Positions 58,710 through 64,000 of a DNA stretch of 64,000 bases are shown one piece after another. Position 1 is the first letter of the stretch, and each line of letters starts with the position of its first letter. Source of the stretch: G965215145 sp965215145 (GTDB lineage: Bacteria; Bacteroidota; Rhodothermia; Rhodothermales; JANQRZ01); assembly GCA_965215145.1 (NCBI GenBank), contig OZ244038.1, forward strand, positions 1 to 64,000, given 5' to 3'. Made by a program: the position numbers and the translations under genes. Under the pieces are notes generated by a model that was not told the DNA's origin, searched no databases, and was given only the letters and a program-made list of their open reading frames with translations.

Positions 58710-59867
58710 CTAGGTAGCGGTGGTATGGCGGGAGACGTTGAGGAGCAGGCCGGCCATCACGCCGGTGGCGAGCAGCGAGGTGCCGCCGTAGGAGACGAAC
58801 GGCATGGGCAGTCCTGTGACGGGCATCAGCCCGCTCGCGACGGCGGCGTTGACGCAGCCGTAGAGGACGAGCGCGGCCGTGAGGCCGGTGGCGAGGAACA
58901 GCCCGAGGGGGTCGGCCGCGGGGCGGGCGATGCGGAGCAGCCCGCGGAAGAGCAGCACCACGAAGGCGCCGAGCAGGAGGAACGCCCCGACGAGCCCGTA
59001 CTCCTCGGCCACGATGGCGAAGATGAAGTCGTTGTACGGAGCAGGCAGGAAGTCGCGCTGCACGCTCTTGCCGGGGCCGACGCCCGTGAGCCCGCCCATC
59101 GCGATGGCGATCCGGGCTTGGCGGGCTTGGTACCCCTCGGCCTGGTCGCTCAGGACGGCGGCCTCGTCGGTGTGGGAGAAGAGGCTCGTGCCGAGGTAGC
59201 TCTCGACGCGGGCCGCCCGCTGCGGCGACGCCATGAGGAACAGCAGCGCCGCGATCAGCCCGACAGCAAAAACGCCGGTGAGGTGCAGCATCCGCACCCG
59301 CCCCACGAACAGCATCGCGGCCACGGCCCCGCTGAGGACCGCCGCCGTCGAGAGGTCCTCGATCCCGATCAGCGCGATGGTCGGGACCGTCCAGACCATC
59401 AGCGGGACGAACCCCCGCTGGAACTCGTCGACGTAGGCCTGCTTCCGGGCGAGCAGCACGGCGAGGTGGAGGAGCAGCGCGACCTTCGCGAAGTCGGACG
59501 GCTGGAACGAGACGCCGCCGACGTCGAGCCACCGCTGCGCCCCGCCGAGCACGACGCCGGAGACCTGCGCCGCCACGAGCAGCGCGAGCGCCGCGATCAG
59601 GAGCACCTTCGAGAGCCGCGCCAGCCGCCGGTAGTCGAGCGCGCTGAACACGCCCACGGCGGCGAGCGCGAGGCCGGTCCGGACGAGGTGGCGGAGCAGG
59701 AACCGCTCGGGGTCGCCGCCGGCCTTCGTCTCAGCCAGGAACGAGATCGCGCTGTAGACGGCGACGACGCCGAGCGCGGCGAGCGCTAGCACCGCCCACA
59801 CGACCGGCTTGTCCGCCGGCCGCATCGCGGCTGCCTTCGCTTTGATCTGGGAGGCTACAGTCGCCAT
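58710..59867 (-). CDS. ftsW: Peptidoglycan glycosyltransferase FtsW (SEDS family)
   Basis: 385 residues with about ten transmembrane helices. SEDS landmarks: KAGGDPERFLLRHLVRTGLA, QVSGVVLGGAQRWLDVGGVS-FQPSDFAK, LTGVGPGKSVQRDFLPAPYN-DFIFAIVAEEYGLVG (the loop with the catalytic-type Asp), and LMPVTGLPMPFVSYGGTSLL. It polymerises lipid II at the septum together with a class B PBP. Neighbours murD and murG fit the usual dcw order. Confidence 0.96.
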   Translation of the reverse strand: MATVASQIKAKAAAMRPADKPVVWAVLALAALGVVAVYSAISFLAETKAGGDPERFLLRHLVRTGLALAAVGVFSALDYRRLARLSKVLLIAALALLVAAQVSGVVLGGAQRWLDVGGVSFQPSDFAKVALLLHLAVLLARKQAYVDEFQRGFVPLMVWTVPTIALIGIEDLSTAAVLSGAVAAMLFVGRVRMLHLTGVFAVGLIAALLFLMASPQRAARVESYLGTSLFSHTDEAAVLSDQAEGYQARQARIAIAMGGLTGVGPGKSVQRDFLPAPYNDFIFAIVAEEYGLVGAFLLLGAFVVLLFRGLLRIARPAADPLGLFLATGLTAALVLYGCVNAAVASGLMPVTGLPMPFVSYGGTSLLATGVMAGLLLNVSRHTTAT

Positions 59868-59875
59868 CGATGGAT

Positions 59876-59931
59876 GTAGGGGCGGGACTTGTACCCGCCC
59901 TTTCTCGGGCGACCACGGGGGTCGCCCCTAC
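59876..59931. repeat. 56-bp double hairpin (long form of the GTAGGGGCG repeat) between murD and ftsW
   Basis: It starts gtaggggcgggactt and ends gtcgcccctac. It comprises two internal hairpins (ggcggg...cccgcc and gggcgacc...ggtcgccc) enclosed by outer arms gtaggggcg/cgcccctac. A close copy in the same orientation lies at 61389-61444 on the other side of murD. Confidence 0.92.
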
Positions 59932-59950
59932 GATTCATGTGAAGGGGGCA

Positions 59951-59976
59951 TAGGGGCAATTCATGAGTTGCCCCCA
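59951..59976. repeat. Short palindrome of the GTAGGGGC family after murD
   Basis: taggggcaattca / tgagttgccccca, 26 bp, between the 56-bp repeat and the murD stop. It gives this junction two repeats. Confidence 0.85.
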
Positions 59977-59992
59977 CCGGGGTGGTTCGTGG

Positions 59993-61378
59993 TTACAGGC
60001 TGCGGACGAGGCGCTTGAAGGTGTCGCCGCGGTCCTCGTAGTTGCGGTACATGTCGAACGACGCGCAGGCCGGGCTGAGCAGCACCACGTCGCCGGGCTC
60101 GGCCATGAGCTGGGCGTACTGGAGCGCCTCCTCCATCGTGTCCGCCCGCGCCGCCGCCTTCGCGTGGTCGCCGAGGTCGCAGACCACCTTGTCGCCGCTC
60201 TCGCCGAGCCCGATCACGCCGCGCACGCCGTCCTTGACGAGCGGGACGAGGGGGTCGTAGTCGTTCCCCTTGTCGCGCCCGCCAGCGATCAGGACGATGG
60301 GCTCGTCGAAGCTTTCGAGCGCGTACCAGACGGCGTTCACGTTGGTCGCCTTTGAGTCGTTGACGTACGTGACGCCGCCGACCTCGCGGACGAACTCGAG
60401 CCGGTGGGGGACGCCCTCGAAGGAGGCGAGGCTCTCGCGCACGACGTCGGAGGAGATCTCCATGGCGCGCGCGGCGATGGCCGCGGCGAGGGAGTTGTAG
60501 AGGTTGTGCTGCCCGCGGAGGGACAGGTCGTGGGTGCGCATGAGGACCTCTTCTTGGGGTGAGTCGGGGGAGCCGAGCGGGCTCAGGCGGAGGATGATCT
60601 GGTCGCCGCGGACGAAGGCGCCGCGGTCGAGCTCGGCCTCGGTACTGAAGGGGAGCAGCGCCACGCCGCGCCGGGGGCCGACGCGCTCGGCGTACTCGCG
60701 GACGAGCGCGTCGTCGTGGCTGTACACGAAGGCGTCGCCCGCCCCCTGCTGGGCGGCGATGCGGAACTTGCTCTGGGCGTAGGCCAGGAAGTCACCGTGG
60801 TAGCGGTCGAGGTGGTCGGGGGTGATGTTGAGGAGGACGCTGACGCGCGGGCGGAACGTGGCGACGTGGTCGAGCTGGAAGCTGGAGACCTCCAGCACGG
60901 CCACGGTCTCGGAGCTACAATCGCCGACGTGGTCGGCGAAGGCGCTCCCGATGTTGCCGGCCACGACGAGCGGCCGGCCGGCGGTGCGAAACACGTGGGC
61001 GATGAGCGAGGTCGTCGTCGTCTTCCCGTTGCTCCCCGTGACCGCGACGACGGGGCTCTCGCAGAACCACGCCGCCACCTCGACCTCGCTGAACACGGGC
61101 GCCCCCCCGAGCGCGAGGCGCTGGATGATCTCTGCCCCGCTCGGCACCCCCGGCGAGACGACCGCGAGGTCCGCGTCGAGCGCGCGGTCGGTGTGGCCGC
61201 CGAGCTCGTAGGCGACGCCCGCCGCGTCGAGCGCCCGGCGGAGATCCTCGTCGCCCTCGCCGGCCTCGGTCAGGAACACCTCGGCGCCGCGATCCGCGAG
61301 CAGCCGCGCCGCGGCGAGCCCGCTCCGGGCGCCGCCGACAACGGTGATCCTTTTCCCTTTGAGGTCGCTCGGGTTCAT
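59993..61378 (-). CDS. murD: UDP-N-acetylmuramoyl-L-alanine--D-glutamate ligase
   Basis: 461 residues from the ATG at 61378; the upstream in-frame codons up to 61429 are translated palindrome sequence and are not used. ITVVGGARSGLAAARLLADR, AVVSPGVPSGAEII, the ATP loop VVAVTGSNGKTTTTSLIAHV, LNITPDHLDRYHGDF, VPHRLEFVREVGGVTYVNDS and KATNVNAVWYALESF identify MurD. It adds D-Glu to UDP-MurNAc-L-Ala. It is flanked on both sides by the 56-bp double hairpin. Confidence 0.97.
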   Translation of the reverse strand: MNPSDLKGKRITVVGGARSGLAAARLLADRGAEVFLTEAGEGDEDLRRALDAAGVAYELGGHTDRALDADLAVVSPGVPSGAEIIQRLALGGAPVFSEVEVAAWFCESPVVAVTGSNGKTTTTSLIAHVFRTAGRPLVVAGNIGSAFADHVGDCSSETVAVLEVSSFQLDHVATFRPRVSVLLNITPDHLDRYHGDFLAYAQSKFRIAAQQGAGDAFVYSHDDALVREYAERVGPRRGVALLPFSTEAELDRGAFVRGDQIILRLSPLGSPDSPQEEVLMRTHDLSLRGQHNLYNSLAAAIAARAMEISSDVVRESLASFEGVPHRLEFVREVGGVTYVNDSKATNVNAVWYALESFDEPIVLIAGGRDKGNDYDPLVPLVKDGVRGVIGLGESGDKVVCDLGDHAKAAARADTMEEALQYAQLMAEPGDVVLLSPACASFDMYRNYEDRGDTFKRLVRSL

Positions 61379-61388
61379 GGGGAGACTC

Positions 61389-61444
61389 GTAGGGGCGGGC
61401 CTTGTGCCCGCCCGCAGCAGGGCGACCACGAGGGTCGCCCCTAC
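61389..61444. repeat. 56-bp double hairpin (long form of the GTAGGGGCG repeat) between mraY and murD
   Basis: gtaggggcgggcctt...ggtcgcccctac, the same length and plan as 59876-59931, with most changes in loops or compensated in stems. The spacing to murD is 10 bp. Confidence 0.92.
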
Positions 61445-61454
61445 AGGATGTCGG

Positions 61455-62609
61455 TCAGCGGATGCGGAGGACGAGGAGGGTGAGGATGACCAAGAGCGCC
61501 GTCACGATCCAGAAGCGGACGACGATCTTCGACTCGTGGACGCCGAGGGCCTCGTAGTGGTGGTGGATCGGGGCCATCCGGAAGAGGCGCTTGCCCTCGC
61601 CCGTCTTCCGCTTCGTGTACTTGAAGTAGCCCGTCTGCAGGATGACCGAGAGGGTCTCGACGAAGAAGATGGCGCAGAGCACCGGCAGCAGCAGCTCCTT
61701 CTTGATCATCACCGCCGTCGTCCCGATGGCGGCGCCGAGGGCGAGCGAGCCGGTGTCGCCCATGAAGACCTGCGCCGGGTAGCCGTTGTACCACAAGAAC
61801 CCGAAGCACGCCGCCGCCATCGCGGCGCAGAACACGACGAGCTCGCTGGTGCCGAGCAGGAAGAGGTCGTTGACGAAGTCGGCGGCGACGGCGTTGCCGG
61901 TGATGTAGGCCAGCCCGATCAGCCCGATCGAGACGAACGCCGCCGTGCCGGTGGTCAGCCCGTCGAGGCCGTCGGTGATGTTGACGGCGTTGGAGACGGC
62001 GGTGACGATGAGGACCACGAAGGGGATGAACACGAGCCACCCGACGTCGGCGCCGACGAGGGGGCTCAGGAAGTCGTAGTCGATGGTGCCGTTGGCGACG
62101 AAGGGGAGGCTCGTCAGCGTGGCCTGCTCGGCGAAGCCGGGGAGGAAGTAGAGCACGGCGCCGACGAGGACGCCGAGCGAGATCTGCCCGGCCAGCTTCA
62201 CCCGCTTCGCGACGCCCTCCTTGTTCTTCTTGACCACCTTGATGTAGTCGTCGGCGAACCCGAAGCCCCCCATCCACAGCGTCGCGCCGACGGCGAGGAG
62301 GAGGTACGGGTTCGTGAGGTCGCCCCAGAGGAGGGCACTGCCGCAGAGGGCGAGCAGGATGATGACGCCGCCCATCGTGGGGGTGCCGGCTTTGTGCTCG
62401 TGGCTCACGGCGCCGGCGTCCTCGCCCTCGCGGATCGTCTCGCCGAGTTGGTTCTTGCGGAGGAACCGGATGATCCGCTTCCCCGCGAACAGCGCGATCA
62501 GCAGCGCCGTCCCCGCCGCGAGCGCGGCGCGGACGGTGGTGAATTCGAAGACCTGGAAGCCGGCCGGCTGGTAGGTCTGTTCGAGCCAGTCGAGGAGGAG
62601 GTAGAGCAC
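61455..62609 (-). CDS. mraY: Phospho-N-acetylmuramoyl-pentapeptide transferase MraY
   Basis: 384 residues, about ten transmembrane helices. Family motifs: HKAGTPTMGGVIILLALCGS, GGFGFADDYIKVVKKNKEGV (the DDYxK Mg-binding region), AVNITDGLDGLTTGTAAFVS (NxTDGLDGL), FLWYNGYPAQVFMGDTGSLA (GDTGSLALG) and MAPIHHHYEALGVHESKIVV (HHH region). It transfers phospho-MurNAc-pentapeptide to undecaprenyl phosphate, giving lipid I. Directly upstream (transcription sense) lies murE; murF, usually between them, is missing. Confidence 0.97.
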   Translation of the reverse strand: MLYLLLDWLEQTYQPAGFQVFEFTTVRAALAAGTALLIALFAGKRIIRFLRKNQLGETIREGEDAGAVSHEHKAGTPTMGGVIILLALCGSALLWGDLTNPYLLLAVGATLWMGGFGFADDYIKVVKKNKEGVAKRVKLAGQISLGVLVGAVLYFLPGFAEQATLTSLPFVANGTIDYDFLSPLVGADVGWLVFIPFVVLIVTAVSNAVNITDGLDGLTTGTAAFVSIGLIGLAYITGNAVAADFVNDLFLLGTSELVVFCAAMAAACFGFLWYNGYPAQVFMGDTGSLALGAAIGTTAVMIKKELLLPVLCAIFFVETLSVILQTGYFKYTKRKTGEGKRLFRMAPIHHHYEALGVHESKIVVRFWIVTALLVILTLLVLRIR

Positions 62610-62620
62610 AAAGGCAGGGG

Positions 62621-62649
62621 TAGAGACGCCCCGGCGGGGCGTCTGTGCG
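62621..62649. repeat. GTAGAGACGCCCC palindrome between murE and mraY
   Basis: gtagagacgccccgg / cggggcgtctgtgc, an imperfect palindrome 12 bp upstream of the mraY start. Confidence 0.85.
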
Positions 62650-62682
62650 GAATCTCAGCGGGTTGCTAGAAACCAGCACCCC

Positions 62683-62775
62683 GTCATCCCCGACTCTGAT
62701 CGGGGATCCAGAAGTCTGGCAGCATGGCTGGATGGGCTCCGCCGTCCTAGCGGGTCCCGCTTCCGCGGGGATGAC
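62683..62775. repeat. 93-bp inverted-repeat-bounded element (MITE-like)
   Basis: It begins gtcatccccg (62683-62692) and ends cggggatgac (62766-62775), a perfect 10-bp inverted pair. Inside is a hairpin (ccccgactctgatcgggg) and a second gc-rich hairpin near the right (gcgggtcccgcttccgcgg). No coding capacity. It resembles the GTCATCCCC-type dispersed repeats seen in many GC-rich bacteria. Confidence 0.8.
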
Positions 62776-62812
62776 TGTTGGGAGATGGGGAGAGGGGTCT
62801 GCATTGCAGCGT

Positions 62813-64000
62813 TCAGGAGGGGCGGGGGGCCATTTCGCGGAGGGCCTCCCGGACGGCCTCGCGGTCGTCGAAGGGGAGCCGCTCGGTGCCGACGGTCTGG
62901 TACGGCTCGTGGCCCTTCCCGGCGACGACGACCACGTCGTGCGGGCCGGCGGCGCGGAGGGCGTCGCGGATCGCGGCGGCGCGGTCGGGGAGGACGGCCG
63001 CCGGCGGGGCCATCATCCCCCCGGCGACCTCCTGGAGGATGACCTGCGGCGGCTCCGTGCGGGGGTTGTCGTTGGTGAGGACCACGCGGTCGGCGAGGCG
63101 CTCGGCGAGGCGGCCCATCACCGGGCGTTTGGCGCGGTCGCGGTCCCCACCGCAGCCGAAGACGACGCTCAGCGAGCCGCCCTCTGGCACCATCTCGCGG
63201 ACGGTGCGGAGGACGTTCTCGAGCGCGTCCGGCGTGTGGGCGTAGTCCACGACGGCGATGGGGCCTGGGGCGTCGAGGCCAGCGTCGGCGGGGCGGATGG
63301 TCTCGAGGCGGCCGGGGACGGGCGGGGCGTCGGCCAGGGCGTCGAGCACCTCATCCCGGTCGTAGCCGAGCGTGCGCGCGGCGGCATAGGCGGCGGCGAG
63401 GTTGTAGGCGTTGAAGGCGCCGGCGAGGCGGAACCGTCGGATCTCGCCGTCGAGGCGGAGGCGGAGGCCGGAGACCGGGTTCTCCAGGATCGAGAACGGG
63501 ACGTGGCCTTCGACAAAAACACCGGCGGGCGGGTGGTGACCACGGGCGGTGGTGGGGCCGTCTCCGGCCTGCCCGTAGGTCACCACCCGCGCCGGCGTTC
63601 CCTCCACCATGGACTGCCAGTGCCCGTCGTCGCGGTTGACGACGGCGGCAGCCCCTTCGCCGAGGCCCTTGAACAGCCGCCCCTTCAAACGGCTATAGGC
63701 CTCGAACGAACCGTGATAGTCGAGGTGGTCGTGGGTGATGTTGGTGAAGATGGCGAGGGCGAACCGCTGGCCCCGGACGCGCTCCTGGTGGATGGCGTGG
63801 CTGGATACCTCCATCGCGCAGGTCGAGCAGCCGGCGTCCGCCATCTCGCGGAGGAGGGCGTTCAGCGCGAGCGCGTCGGGGGTCGTGTGGGTCGCTGCCT
63901 GGACCGCGTCGCCGATGCGGACCTCGACGCCGCCGACCAGGCCGGTCTTCTCGCCGAGGGTCTGGAAGAGGTGATGGAGGAGGAAGGCCACCGTGGTCTT
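62813..64000 (-). CDS. murE: UDP-N-acetylmuramoyl-L-alanyl-D-glutamate--meso-DAP ligase (N-terminus beyond window)
   Basis: At least 395 residues are present; the frame enters from the right edge inside the ATP loop (KTTVAFLLHHLFQTLGEKTG). CAMEVSSHAIHQERVRGQRF, NITHDHLDYHGSFEAYSRLK, GAFNAYNLAAAYAAARTLGY and VVDYAHTPDALENVLRTVRE are MurE landmarks. The substrate motif DNPR (in LTNDNPRTEP) indicates meso-diaminopimelate, not lysine. It is the first visible gene of the cluster on the minus strand. Its domain 1 and promoter lie outside the window. Confidence 0.95.
   Translation of the reverse strand, partial: KTTVAFLLHHLFQTLGEKTGLVGGVEVRIGDAVQAATHTTPDALALNALLREMADAGCSTCAMEVSSHAIHQERVRGQRFALAIFTNITHDHLDYHGSFEAYSRLKGRLFKGLGEGAAAVVNRDDGHWQSMVEGTPARVVTYGQAGDGPTTARGHHPPAGVFVEGHVPFSILENPVSGLRLRLDGEIRRFRLAGAFNAYNLAAAYAAARTLGYDRDEVLDALADAPPVPGRLETIRPADAGLDAPGPIAVVDYAHTPDALENVLRTVREMVPEGGSLSVVFGCGGDRDRAKRPVMGRLAERLADRVVLTNDNPRTEPPQVILQEVAGGMMAPPAAVLPDRAAAIRDALRAAGPHDVVVVAGKGHEPYQTVGTERLPFDDREAVREALREMAPRPS

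Noticed and set aside
1..64000. tRNA, rRNA or CRISPR features
   Set aside because: I looked for T-loop-like gttcgaat motifs, conserved rRNA segments and spaced direct repeats; the few gttcgaat-like strings lie inside coding regions and do not fold as tRNA.

Overview
The window comes from a GC-rich bacterium, most likely a member of the Rhodothermota (Rubricoccus/Rubrivirga-like). The evidence is the very high GC, several large secreted proteins ending in a Por/T9SS type A sorting domain (GxYxxRL near the C-terminus and a final basic TR/VR), Bacteroidota-style weak ribosome binding sites, and a mur-fts cluster whose MurE carries the DNPR motif of meso-diaminopimelate-adding enzymes. No tRNA, rRNA or CRISPR array was seen.

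Layout. (1) 1-5418: two nearly identical IS3-family copies in inverted orientation enclose a PLD-nuclease/SF2-helicase fusion, a likely defence gene, and a truncated TPR gene. (2) 5.5-13.7 kb: T9SS-exported beta-propeller proteins, an amidase, a broken pectate lyase, a lipoprotein FKBP and a CIA30 protein. (3) 13.8-20.5 kb: a ruined DUF433/DUF5615 toxin-antitoxin pair split by an IS5-family element, then two ABC exporter half-transporters whose NBD motifs suggest one heterodimer, flanking rnz. (4) 20.8-24.7 kb: a CSLREA beta-helix surface protein with an exact 420-bp internal repeat. (5) 25-45.4 kb: mostly housekeeping and hypothetical genes (HDOD, AtuA-like, NUDIX, R2lox oxidase, ATP-grasp, KamA radical SAM, DUF4331, TPR, STAS, DUF721, TolC, MlaC).

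(6) 45657-49439 is the most interesting block. It is a 3,783-bp IS1595-type transposon with 25-bp perfect terminal inverted repeats and a perfect 8-bp target duplication. It carries, besides the transposase, a three-gene passenger operon: a ParB/Srx-fold protein, a Dam-type adenine methyltransferase and a 75-residue protein. It has cut a lipoprotein gene in two, and that gene can be rebuilt in frame. A run of eight G bases near the 5' end of the ParB-like gene throws its start out of frame by one base, so the cargo is either phase-variable or affected by a homopolymer error.

(7) 52.4-64.0 kb: division and wall cluster on the minus strand in the order murE-mraY-murD-ftsW-murG-murC-ftsQ-ftsA-ftsZ, without murF between murE and mraY. 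Most of its gene junctions hold a short palindrome of one dispersed family (GTAGGGGCG...CGCCCCTAC type). Short tandem duplications of 14-20 bp recur through the window, and two of them have broken genes.
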